From Oscillospiraceae bacterium (GTDB lineage: Bacteria > Bacillota > Clostridia > Oscillospirales > Oscillospiraceae): DNA of 64,000 nucleotides. The notes under the pieces are model-generated. The model was not told the DNA's origin and did no database searches. It worked only from the letters and a program-made list of their open reading frames with translations. The translations under genes and the position numbers were made by a program. Shown piece by piece: positions 16,392 to 22,134 of the stretch (positions are counted from its first letter, which is position 1; each line of letters opens with the position of its first letter). The DNA lies in assembly GCA_015067435.1 (NCBI GenBank), contig SVMM01000005.1, forward strand, positions 124,001-188,000. The letters run 5' to 3'.

Positions 16392-16434
16392 GACCCAGCC
16401 ACGAAAGCGCAAGGCTTGATGGCTGGGTCTTTTT
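16392..16434 (+). terminator. Rho-independent terminator before tRNA array
   Basis: GACCCAGCCA (16392-16401) and TGGCTGGGTC (16420-16429) form a 10-bp stem followed by TTTTT. It closes the unit that starts at the 16124 promoter. From 16435 to 16520 there is only a hairpin, CATCGAA/TTCGATG, before the first tRNA. Confidence 0.9.
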
Positions 16435-16520
16435 GTATGCAAAATGAAATATAGCTGCTTGGGAGTGCATCGAAGGAAACGTTCGATGGGCTTAGGTAAC
16501 TATACTCTCTGTAATCAAAT

Positions 16521-16607
16521 GTGGGGGTGCGGTAATGGTATCCGGCCTGTCTGCTAAGCAGGTGACGCCCATGGCGTTTGAGGGTTCGAGTCCCTCTCCC
16601 CACGCCA
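16521..16607 (+). tRNA. tRNA-Ser(GCT)
   Basis: Class II cloverleaf: GTGGGGG pairs with TCCCCAC, anticodon loop CTGCTAA, long variable arm ACGCC/GGCGT, T loop TTCGAGT, encoded GCCA end. First gene of the array. Confidence 0.92.
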
Positions 16608-16610
16608 TAT

Positions 16611-16686
16611 GCCCCGGTAGCTCAGCTGGTAGAGCGGCGGATTGAAGTTCCGCGCGTCAGAGGTTCGACTCCTCTCTGGGGCACCA
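16611..16686 (+). tRNA. tRNA-Phe(GAA)
   Basis: Anticodon loop with GAA between GCGGA and TCCGC, acceptor GCCCCGG pairing with CTGGGGC, T loop TTCGACT, CCA encoded. Only 3 nt after the previous gene. Confidence 0.93.
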
Positions 16687-16691
16687 TATAT

Positions 16692-16782
16692 GCAGGATTG
16701 GCAGAGCCGGTCGATTGCGGCGGTTTCGAAAACCGCAGAGCCCGCAAGGGCTCCAGAGGTTCAAATCCTCTATCCTGCGCCA
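16692..16782 (+). tRNA. tRNA-Ser(CGA)
   Basis: Class II tRNA: acceptor GCAGGAT/ATCCTGC, anticodon loop TTCGAAA, variable arm AGCCCGCAAGGGCT, T loop TTCAAAT, CCA encoded. Confidence 0.92.
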
Positions 16783-16785
16783 TGT

Positions 16786-16874
16786 GCAGCGGTGCGCCAA
16801 CTGGTACGCGGCCCGGTTGGAGTCCGGGTGGGGCCGCAAGGCCCTTGGGGGTTCGAGTCCTTCTCGGGGTGCCA
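16786..16874 (+). tRNA. tRNA-Ser(GGA), imperfect acceptor stem
   Basis: Anticodon loop TTGGAGT between CCCGG and CCGGG, variable arm GGGGCC-GCAA-GGCCCT, T loop TTCGAGT, CCA encoded. The acceptor GCAGCGG against TCGGGGT leaves two adjacent mismatches (A-G and G-G), so function is doubtful. Confidence 0.8.
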
Positions 16875-16877
16875 TAT

Positions 16878-16953
16878 GTTCGCGAAGCTCAGCTGGTTGA
16901 GCACTCGATTGATAATCGAGAGGCCGACGGTTCAAATCCGTCCGCGAACACCA
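16878..16953 (+). tRNA. tRNA-Ile(GAT)
   Basis: Acceptor GTTCGCG/CGCGAAC is perfect; anticodon loop TTGATAA between CTCGA and TCGAG; CCA encoded. Confidence 0.93.
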
Positions 16954-16955
16954 AT

Positions 16956-17031
16956 GGGGCCATAGCTCAGATGGCAGAGCGCCTGCCTTACAAGCATGAG
17001 GTCGCAGGTTCGATCCCTGCTGCGGATACCA
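16956..17031 (+). tRNA. tRNA-Val(TAC)-like, chimeric, acceptor unpaired
   Basis: Loop CTTACAA gives anticodon TAC. The 5' half GGGGCCATAGCTCAG is alanine-tRNA-like, but the 3' acceptor strand TGCGGAT pairs with GGGGCCA at only three of seven positions, and the anticodon stem has one mismatch (CCTGC/GCATG). The T arm is perfect and CCA is encoded. It looks like two tRNA halves joined by recombination. Confidence 0.65.
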
Positions 17032-17034
17032 TCT

Positions 17035-17121
17035 GCGGGATTGGTGGAACAGGCAGACACACCGGGTTTAAGCCCCGGTGAGGGCGACCTCATGCGGGTT
17101 CGAGGCCCGTGTCCCGCACCA
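17035..17121 (+). tRNA. tRNA-Leu(TAA)
   Basis: Acceptor GCGGGAT/GTCCCGC, anticodon loop TTTAAGC between CCGGG and CCCGG, class II variable arm, CCA encoded. Confidence 0.92.
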
Positions 17122-17124
17122 TAT

Positions 17125-17198
17125 TGCGGCATAGTACATCGGAAGTACGTCCGGCTCTGACCCGGAAGAGGGTGGTTCAACTCCATCTGCCGCAGCCA
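17125..17198 (+). tRNA. tRNA-Gln(CTG)
   Basis: Acceptor TGCGGCA/TGCCGCA, anticodon loop CTCTGAC between TCCGG and CCGGA, D stem GTAC/GTAC, CCA encoded. Confidence 0.9.
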
Positions 17199-17201
17199 TA
17201 C

Positions 17202-17277
17202 GCTGGATTAGCTCAGTTGGCAGAGCGCGGCCCTCGTAATGCCGAGGTGATCGGTTCAAATCCGATATCCAGCTCCA
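17202..17277 (+). tRNA. tRNA-Thr(CGT)
   Basis: Acceptor GCTGGAT/ATCCAGC, loop CTCGTAA; the last anticodon-stem pair is C-T mismatched. CCA encoded. Confidence 0.9.
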
Positions 17278-17280
17278 TAT

Positions 17281-17356
17281 CCGGGTGTAGCTCATCTGGC
17301 AGAGCGCGTGGCCTGGGACCACGAGGCAGGGCGTTCAAGTCGCCCCACTCGGACCA
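17281..17356 (+). tRNA. tRNA-Pro(TGG)
   Basis: Acceptor CCGGGTG/CACTCGG, anticodon loop CCTGGGA between CGTGG and CCACG, T loop TTCAAGT, CCA encoded. Confidence 0.92.
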
Positions 17357-17358
17357 AT

Positions 17359-17434
17359 GCTCCGGTAGCTCAGAAGGCAGAGCGGCTGCCTTGTAAGCAG
17401 TTTGTCGCGGGTTCGATTCCTGCTCGGAGCTCCA
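17359..17434 (+). tRNA. tRNA-Thr(TGT)
   Basis: Acceptor GCTCCGG/TCGGAGC, anticodon loop CTTGTAA, T arm GCGGG/CCTGC, CCA encoded; 2 nt after the Pro tRNA. Confidence 0.92.
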
Positions 17435-17437
17435 TTT

Positions 17438-17511
17438 GACGGCGTAGCCAAGAGGCAAGGCAGCAGGCTGCAACCCTGTGATCGGCGGTTCGACTCCGCC
17501 CGCTGTCTCCA
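17438..17511 (+). tRNA. tRNA-Cys(GCA)
   Basis: Acceptor GACGGCG/CGCTGTC, anticodon loop CTGCAAC between GCAGG and CCTGT, CCA encoded. Confidence 0.92.
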
Positions 17512-17514
17512 TAC

Positions 17515-17591
17515 GCCCTTGTAGCTCAGATGGATAGAGCGTCCGCCTCCGACGCGGAAGGCCCCGCGTTCGAGTCGCGGCAAGGGTGCCA
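17515..17591 (+). tRNA. tRNA-Arg(CCG)
   Basis: Acceptor GCCCTTG/CAAGGGT, anticodon loop CTCCGAC between TCCGC and GCGGA, T arm CCGCG/CGCGG, CCA encoded. Confidence 0.92.
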
Positions 17592-17594
17592 TAT

Positions 17595-17672
17595 ACTGTC
17601 GTGGCGCAACAGGAAGACGCGGCAAGCTCAAACCTTGCTCCCCTGCGGGTCCGACTCCCGCCGACAGTACCA
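17595..17672 (+). tRNA. tRNA-Leu(CAA) with short variable loop
   Basis: Acceptor ACTGTCG/CGACAGT is perfect; anticodon loop CTCAAAC between GCAAG and CTTGC; CCA encoded. The variable region is only about 6 nt (TCCCCT) where leucine tRNAs normally have a long arm. Confidence 0.85.
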
Positions 17673-17774
17673 TCGACGCGGTATAGGCATTTGCCCTGGG
17701 CCTGCCGCGTTCAGATCAAAGCAATCGGGAAACTGTGAATAGTTGTGTAAGAAACCGAAGGCAAGGGCAAATAT

Positions 17775-17851
17775 GTTGGCTGTAGCTCAGTTGGCAGAGC
17801 GCCGGATCGTGGCTCCGGAGGCTGCGGGTTCGAGTCCCGCCAGCCACCCCA
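17775..17851 (+). tRNA. tRNA-His(GTG) with C33
   Basis: G(-1) opposite discriminator C, as in His tRNAs; anticodon stem CCGGA/TCCGG; loop TCGTGGC, so position 33 is C instead of U. First acceptor pair T-C is mismatched. CCA encoded. A 102-nt spacer without recognisable gene precedes it. Confidence 0.85.
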
Positions 17852-17852
17852 C

Positions 17853-17927
17853 GGCTCCGTAGTTTAGCTGGTAGAACGCTGGCCTGTCACGCCAGTGGCG
17901 CGGGTTCAACCCCCGTCGGAGCAGCCA
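17853..17927 (+). tRNA. tRNA-Asp(GTC), copy 1
   Basis: Anticodon loop CTGTCAC between CTGGC and GCCAG; acceptor GGCTCCG/CGGAGCA with a G-A mismatch at the first pair; CCA encoded; 1 nt after the His tRNA. Confidence 0.87.
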
Positions 17928-17999
17928 GATACCCTCGGAGCCTGCGGGTTGACCGTGAAAGCTCAACGTCTGTGGACGCATAAGAAAGGTATGTTAAAT

Positions 18000-18076
18000 G
18001 TCCCGTTAGCTCAGTTGGTAGAGCACCGCCGCGCATAACCGGCGGGAAGGCATCGGTTCGATTCCGATACGGGACA
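18000..18076 (+). tRNA. tRNA-Met(CAT)-like with enlarged anticodon loop, no CCA
   Basis: Acceptor GTCCCGT/ACGGGAC and T arm ATCGG/CCGAT are perfect. The anticodon arm CCGCC/GGCGG encloses GCGCATAACC, 10 nt (8 if one more G-C pair forms), so CAT is not in a standard 7-nt loop and U33 is absent. The 3' end is followed by CTC, not CCA. Likely defective or non-canonical. Confidence 0.6.
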
Positions 18077-18082
18077 CTCTAC

Positions 18083-18159
18083 GGCTCTGTGGTGCAGTTG
18101 GTTAGCGCGTCGGACTGTCTATCCGAAGATCGCGGGTTCGAGTCCCGCCAGAGTCGCCA
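18083..18159 (+). tRNA. tRNA-Asp(GTC), copy 2
   Basis: Acceptor GGCTCTG/CAGAGTC, anticodon loop CTGTCTA between TCGGA and TCCGA, CCA encoded. A second, divergent Asp tRNA. Confidence 0.9.
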
Positions 18160-18162
18160 TAT

Positions 18163-18239
18163 GCCCTTGCAGCTCGGATGGATCGAGCGTCCGCCCCCTA
18201 AGCGGAAGACTGCGCGTTCGAATCGTGCCAAGGGTACCA
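18163..18239 (+). tRNA. tRNA-Arg(CCT) with C33
   Basis: Acceptor GCCCTTG/CAAGGGT, anticodon stem TCCGC/GCGGA, loop CCCCTAA: position 33 is C. CCA encoded. Confidence 0.87.
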
Positions 18240-18242
18240 TAT

Positions 18243-18319
18243 GCCTCAGTAGCTCAGCCGGTCAGAGCATCCGGTTCATACCCGGAAGGTCAGTGGTTCA
18301 AATCCACTCTGAGGTACCA
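18243..18319 (+). tRNA. tRNA-Met(CAT)
   Basis: Acceptor GCCTCAG/CTGAGGT, anticodon loop TTCATAC between TCCGG and CCGGA, CCA encoded. A CAT anticodon could also be an Ile tRNA after lysidine modification; sequence alone does not settle this. Confidence 0.9.
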
Positions 18320-18393
18320 AGCCGCGTCGTATATCGGCAGTACACCGGGCTTTGACCCCAATGGGAGTGGTTCGACTCCGCTCGCGGCTGCCA
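18320..18393 (+). tRNA. tRNA-Gln(TTG)
   Basis: Acceptor AGCCGCG/CGCGGCT, loop CTTTGAC; the anticodon stem CCGGG/CCCAA has two outer mismatches. CCA encoded. It begins directly after the CCA of the Met tRNA. Confidence 0.82.
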
Positions 18394-18398
18394 CATCT

Positions 18399-18475
18399 GC
18401 CCCAATCGCCCAAATGGATAGGGCAACGGTCTTCTACACCGTGCGGTGGCGGTTCGAGTCCGCCTTGGGGTGCCA
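18399..18475 (+). tRNA. tRNA-Arg(TCT)
   Basis: Acceptor GCCCCAA/TTGGGGT, anticodon loop CTTCTAC between ACGGT and ACCGT, CCA encoded. Confidence 0.92.
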
Positions 18476-18478
18476 TCT

Positions 18479-18552
18479 AGGAGCGTAGTTCAATGGCAGA
18501 ATGACGGTCTCCAAAACCGTGGATTCCCGTTCGAGTCGGGGCGCTCCTGCCA
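18479..18552 (+). tRNA. tRNA-Trp(CCA)
   Basis: Acceptor AGGAGCG/CGCTCCT, anticodon loop CTCCAAA between ACGGT and ACCGT, CCA encoded. Last gene of the main block; a coding gene starts 29 nt later. Confidence 0.93.
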
Positions 18553-18581
18553 GAAAACACATTAGGCGAAGGGAGAAGAAC

Positions 18582-18935
18582 ATGAGTGCATCGATGGATT
18601 TCAGCCCCGCGCACATGATCAGCACCGATTTGTTCAGAACCAAATTCAAGGACATGAAGGTTCCGCACTGGTGCGAGAAATGCGGAAAAGAGGAGTTGCT
18701 CACGCCAGAGGAGGGATTCAAGGCAGGCTACGACGGGCCATGGATGTACGGACTTGGCTCAGTATCTCCGAGGACATGCGGGAATTGCTCGATGGAGGGA
18801 ACCGTATGGTGGAAACTCGCAGTGGAGCATAAGACCGTTTCAGAGCTCTCTGAGAGCGAACTCAAGACCCTCGACAGAATACTGCACGAGGGAGAGACAC
18901 TGATTAAGCTCGCACAGGAGAACAAAGAGGAATAG
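18582..18935 (+). CDS. Small protein with zinc-ribbon-like Cys pairs
   Basis: A 117-residue soluble protein that I do not recognise. ATG 18582 has GGGAGAAGAAC upstream. Two cysteine knuckles (WCEKCGK at about residues 30-36 and CGNC at about 65-68) could bind a zinc ion. The rest is helical and acidic, ending in a Glu/Lys-rich helix (EGETLIKLAQENKEE). It starts 29 nt after the tRNA-Trp gene and is followed by the YkuK-like gene, so it may be read from the tRNA transcript. Confidence 0.65.
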   Translation: MSASMDFSPAHMISTDLFRTKFKDMKVPHWCEKCGKEELLTPEEGFKAGYDGPWMYGLGSVSPRTCGNCSMEGTVWWKLAVEHKTVSELSESELKTLDRILHEGETLIKLAQENKEE

Positions 18936-18991
18936 CAGCAATCCGGGCTTGCCCGGAATGTGAGTAATAAAGGAAGGAGGGGGCGCAAGCC

Positions 18992-19474
18992 ATGAAAAGC
19001 CATACCTACGGAAACGTCAGCATTGAAGACGTCGCGCGGATCATCACAGAGCGGGCGTCGGAAGCCGGACACGAGTACAACGTCATGATCGGAACCGACT
19101 CGCAGAACTTCGACACCACGAAGGTCGTGGTCGTGATTGCGCTCCATGACATCGGCCACGGCGGGATCTTCTTCTACGACATCACGCGCATCCGCAGGAT
19201 CGCCAATGTCGGGCAGAAGCTCTACTATGAGACGCAGCTGAGTCTGGAGTACGCACGAAAGCTGATCGAGGCGCTGGACGAGATCAAGGAAAACGGCGGC
19301 TTCGACTACGAGAAGCTGCTCAACTTCAGCATCCACGTCGACGCCGGCAAGAACGGTCCGAGCTGCAAGGTGATCCCGGAGATCGTCGGCTGGATCCATG
19401 CCTGCGGTTACAAGGCAGTCATCAAGCCGGAATCCGTCGCGGCGTGCAGCATTGCGGACAAGTACAGCAAATAA
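18992..19474 (+). CDS. YkuK-family RNase H-like protein
   Basis: A 160-residue protein of the YkuK family (DUF458), which adopts an RNase H-like fold. Acidic residues typical of the family are visible in MIGTDSQNFDTTKVVVVIAL (first strand), LIEALDEIK (helix) and FSIHVDAGKNGPSCKVIPEI. Family members are predicted nucleases without established substrates. ATG 18992 follows AAGGAAGGAGGGGGCGCAAGCC. Its position inside a tRNA island makes an RNA-processing role conceivable, which is inference. Confidence 0.85.
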   Translation: MKSHTYGNVSIEDVARIITERASEAGHEYNVMIGTDSQNFDTTKVVVVIALHDIGHGGIFFYDITRIRRIANVGQKLYYETQLSLEYARKLIEALDEIKENGGFDYEKLLNFSIHVDAGKNGPSCKVIPEIVGWIHACGYKAVIKPESVAACSIADKYSK

Positions 19475-19525
19475 AAGGGGCCGGGCACTACATGCCCGGT
19501 CCTACCAGAAAGATACTATGCTTTT

Positions 19526-19720
19526 TCATGCTCCGACATACTCGCGCCTCCCGTCCGGATACTCAAGATAGGCTTTTTTTGCCTTATCGTCATATCTGGC
19601 TGTTGGCAGCCCCTTTACACGCCTGATTTCCTCATCAATTCTGATGGAAGCCTTAAAGCGCTCTGTGAGTTCCTCATCAGATATCCCACAAGTGAAGTCC
19701 AACTCGTTTTTCTCGGCCAT
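19526..19720 (-). CDS. Small hypothetical protein
   Basis: A 64-residue charged protein starting MAEKNELDFTCGISDEELTE and ending with a strand-turn-strand of the form KAYLEYPDGRREYV. ATG 19720 has AGGAGG 8 nt upstream. It is oriented against its neighbours. The size and Lys/Glu-rich helix followed by a short beta hairpin resemble an antitoxin-like or regulator-like small protein, but no family or toxin partner is visible. Confidence 0.6.
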   Translation of the reverse strand: MAEKNELDFTCGISDEELTERFKASIRIDEEIRRVKGLPTARYDDKAKKAYLEYPDGRREYVGA

Positions 19721-19818
19721 GTTAAACACCTCCTGAGCATGCGAAATACACCATCCATTGTCGTCTCAATTCATATGATACCACAAAGCGATATTATTTC
19801 AACATAAATTCCCAATAA

Positions 19819-19894
19819 GGGGCATTAGCTCAGCAGGCAGAGCCGTCAACTTATAATTGACAGGTCCGAGGTTCGAACCCTCGATGCCCTACCA
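19819..19894 (+). tRNA. tRNA-Ile(TAT)
   Basis: Acceptor GGGGCAT/ATGCCCT, anticodon loop CTTATAA between GTCAA and TTGAC, T loop TTCGAAC, CCA encoded. A TAT anticodon is rare in bacteria, which usually read AUA with a modified CAT tRNA. Confidence 0.9.
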
Positions 19895-19898
19895 ACAT

Positions 19899-19986
19899 GC
19901 AGCGATGGCCGAGTGGTTGAAGGCAGCGGTCTTGAAATCCGTAGATCCGCAAGGATCCGTAGGTTCGAATCCTACTCGCTGCGCCA
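19899..19986 (+). tRNA. tRNA-Ser(TGA)
   Basis: Class II tRNA: acceptor GCAGCGA/TCGCTGC, loop CTTGAAA, variable arm GATCC-GCAA-GGATC, T arm GTAGG/CCTAC, CCA encoded. Confidence 0.92.
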
Positions 19987-20002
19987 CATGGAGGAATCCG
20001 GA

Positions 20003-20541
20003 ATGAAAACGATGGTAATCCTGATAGGTATCCAGGGAAGCGGTAAGAGTGAGTATTACAGGCAATACCTCTCAGGCAGCGCTGGTACAGCAACCACGGA
20101 AGAAGGACACACTGTGCCTTCAACAAGCTTGAGCAGGAGGAGCGCTGGGCAATCGTTCAGTATTTGCGGGACCTGCCGCTGAACATCGACATTGAGGTGA
20201 ACGGAACCAAGTATAAACTCGTTCACGCCTCGCCGGTGGAATGGTATCACGACGTCGGATTTGACTGCGAGGCGGAATTCGCCGTCTGGCATCGCCTGCC
20301 AGAACGCATTGCGGAGACGGACTATGTGCTGATCCATGGGCATACCCCTACCATGTACTATCAGGACGGTAACCCGCTCAGCATCTGGCACACCGGCAAC
20401 CGGTTCGACATCGACTGCGGCAGTGGATTTGAGGACGGGTTTGCCAAAGGTAAGGTGTTCAAACCCGGCGGACGCCTGGCCTGTTTGCGCCTTGATGACA
20501 TGAAAGTGTACTATTCAGAAGAGGTTTGGGATCAAAAATAA
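20003..20541 (+). pseudogene. Fused remnant: P-loop kinase start and metallophosphoesterase end
   Basis: From 20003 the frame gives MKTMVILIGIQGSGKSEYYR, a Walker A P-loop of a small kinase, and loses similarity after about 25 codons. In another frame from about 20076 the sequence reads WYSNHGRRTHCAFNKLEQEE and onwards to KLVHASPVEWYHDVG, DYVLIHGHTPTMYY and CLRLDDMKVYYSEE: the C-terminal two thirds of a calcineurin-like metallophosphoesterase with its HGHT metal ligands, but without the N-terminal DxH motif. A deletion has joined two genes out of frame. Confidence 0.7.
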
Positions 20542-20556
20542 CAAAGGGTAAGAAAA

Positions 20557-20590
20557 CTCCTGCATGGAACTGACGGTTCCATGACAGGAG
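20557..20590 (+). promoter_or_regulatory. Hairpin before the 20642 gene
   Basis: CTCCTG-ATGGAAC (20557-20570) pairs with GTTCCAT-CAGGAG (20576-20590) with one bulge. No U-tract follows, so it may be a leader structure or processing site rather than a terminator. Confidence 0.45.
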
Positions 20591-20641
20591 AATGGAAAGC
20601 AAGTACAATACGATCGAAACGAGAATCGAGGAGGATAGAAT

Positions 20642-21277
20642 ATGAATCTCAAAGAAGCATTCCGGTTTCAGAACAAACTGAACAGCCTGTTGGGAGAGGC
20701 GGAACTGGTGTTGGAGCGCGACTCCAACGTGATGAAGGTGGAGAACACCTACCTGCGCAAAAAGGTCATGGCAGAGACGGAGAACGAGACCGTCGTTGAT
20801 ACCCCGGCATCGGATTATGCCGAGAAGATCACCGAGCTGGCAGGATTCACCGTGTTCCTGCTCACCGAGAAGGAGAAGCTGTCCAAGGCGATCCGCACGG
20901 CCAAAAACGGCCTTGGTATCGACATTGACGGCGAGACCAGCATGAACGGTGCGCGTCAGAATGCCGCCCGCATCTTCAAGCGCATGGGCGACCTGCGCAG
21001 CTCTGAAGTCACGATCACCAACGGCGGTACCGGCTACCGGTTCAACACCGACGGGAATCAGGTGTCCTACAAGTGCGACGTCCGGCGCGTGACCACGATC
21101 AACTTCGACCGCAACGTGATCCGCAAATACGCCAAGGATCTCAGCCGCAAGGCGGACGAGTTCTCCGCGGAGATCGACAAGGCGATTGTCAACACGGAAG
21201 TCGGTTACGACCTCCCGTTCGACGTCAACGCGAGTTTTGCCGACGCGTTCGAGACTTACTGCGAGAATATCGCGTGA
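20642..21277 (+). CDS. Hypothetical protein of the tRNA/MoxR island
   Basis: A 211-residue soluble protein, not assigned to a family. ATG 20642 has GAGGAGGATAGAAT upstream. The N-terminal half is helical (LKEAFRFQNKLNSLLGEAEL, then NVMKVENTYLRKKVMAETEN), followed by a central helix pair and a beta-rich segment with TNGGTGYRFNTDGNQVSYKC, and a helical end (RKYAKDLSRKADEFSAEIDK). It resembles small coiled proteins found on large phages or plasmids near AAA/VWA genes, but that is only context. A 12-bp hairpin lies just after the stop. Confidence 0.65.
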   Translation: MNLKEAFRFQNKLNSLLGEAELVLERDSNVMKVENTYLRKKVMAETENETVVDTPASDYAEKITELAGFTVFLLTEKEKLSKAIRTAKNGLGIDIDGETSMNGARQNAARIFKRMGDLRSSEVTITNGGTGYRFNTDGNQVSYKCDVRRVTTINFDRNVIRKYAKDLSRKADEFSAEIDKAIVNTEVGYDLPFDVNASFADAFETYCENIA

Positions 21278-21644
21278 TCCCTCAAACAGCCTTAACCGGC
21301 TGTTTGAGGTACGACAGGATAAGAGTGTACGGATGCCGGTTCAGATGCAGATGAACTATAACGCTGCATATAGTTTTATATACACAAGGCGACCGCCGGT
21401 GCCCTATCCGGCTTCATGGACAGCAAATCCGTAGACCGAACAGCGTATCGAGATTCAAGCAAACTACCAACGCGCAATCGCCAGAATCGCTTATCGCACT
21501 CTTTATCCAAAACAAACTGACATCTCCATGATTTGTTCTGGAAACAGAAGCTACGACTGATAACCGTAATACTTCTACCCAACTTGAAATTGGGATCATG
21601 ATTCATCCTGCCGGCGGCGCGACGTGGAAGCCTTCGGGCATTCG
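21278..21644. other. Non-coding interval with duplicated hairpin module
   Basis: No convincing gene. At 21280-21309 a perfect 12-bp stem (CCTCAAACAGCC/GGCTGTTTGAGG) follows the upstream gene. Part of it, with the adjoining TACGACAGGA (21292-21319), recurs in inverted orientation at 21689-21718, suggesting a duplicated terminator-like module or the ends of a small element. A minus frame at 21376-21654 has no recognisable content. Confidence 0.5.
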
Positions 21645-22004
21645 TTATGCGCAAGCAGGCAGGAAAAATGGCTGATGTACGCTTGGACTCCTGTCGTATC
21701 TCAAAGAGCCGGTTAGAGCCGCTGAGCGGCAGGCCTCAGCCTGCCGCTCAGAAGAAACGATATTCAAATGCGGTGTTGCAGGTATCAGAATCTCGTCCAG
21801 GGAAACCTGGAGAAGCGCGCCGAGCGCGAACAGGTTATCAACCGACGGGAGCGTCTGACCGCGCTGCCATTTGTAGATGGCGCGGGGCTCCTCAAAGCCG
21901 AAGTACTCCTGCAGATCCCGAACGGACAGACCGCGTTCGCTCTGCAGACGGACGATGTTCTCTCCCGTTGCGACAGGGTCGATCACAGGAAAGCGAGTGC
22001 TCAT
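21645..22004 (-). CDS. XRE-family HTH regulator, copy 1
   Basis: A 119-residue DNA-binding protein. The HTH is at about residues 12-65: GENIVRLQSERGLSVRDLQE, then GFEEPRAIYKWQRGQTLPSV, then LFALGALLQVSLDEIL. It is paralogous to the regulator at 25303. ATG 22004 follows GGGGAGGGATACCC. The last 40 residues run through a perfect 12-bp hairpin (21722-21751) and a repeat shared with 21292-21319, so the natural C terminus may have been extended by an inserted or duplicated module. It may control the divergent MoxR/VWA operon. Confidence 0.85.
   Translation of the reverse strand: MSTRFPVIDPVATGENIVRLQSERGLSVRDLQEYFGFEEPRAIYKWQRGQTLPSVDNLFALGALLQVSLDEILIPATPHLNIVSSERQAEACRSAALTGSLRYDRSPSVHQPFFLPACA
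21722..21751. terminator. Perfect 12-bp hairpin
   Basis: CTGAGCGGCAGG (21722-21733), 6-nt loop, CCTGCCGCTCAG (21740-21751). It overlaps the 3' end of the XRE gene. No U-tract on either side. Confidence 0.5.
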
Positions 22005-22134
22005 GGGTATCCCTCCCCTTGAGTAGGCTCTGCTCCAAGCAGGCTCCTACACCATAGCGCCTGCGAGCTGCGGAGTCAAGAGAAATGGGGGATTTGTAAC
22101 AGAAAAGAAAAGTGAGAGCTTGGGAGGAAACTGT

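Noticed and set aside
17673-17774. Possible extra tRNA between Leu(CAA) and His
   Set aside because: There is an ACGCGG...CCGCGT pairing, but no cloverleaf, T loop or CCA could be folded.
16657-18721. Protein frames across the tRNA block with repeated CRNHxG/SRxRTxxP-like patterns
   Set aside because: They are translations of conserved tRNA arms and are not genes.
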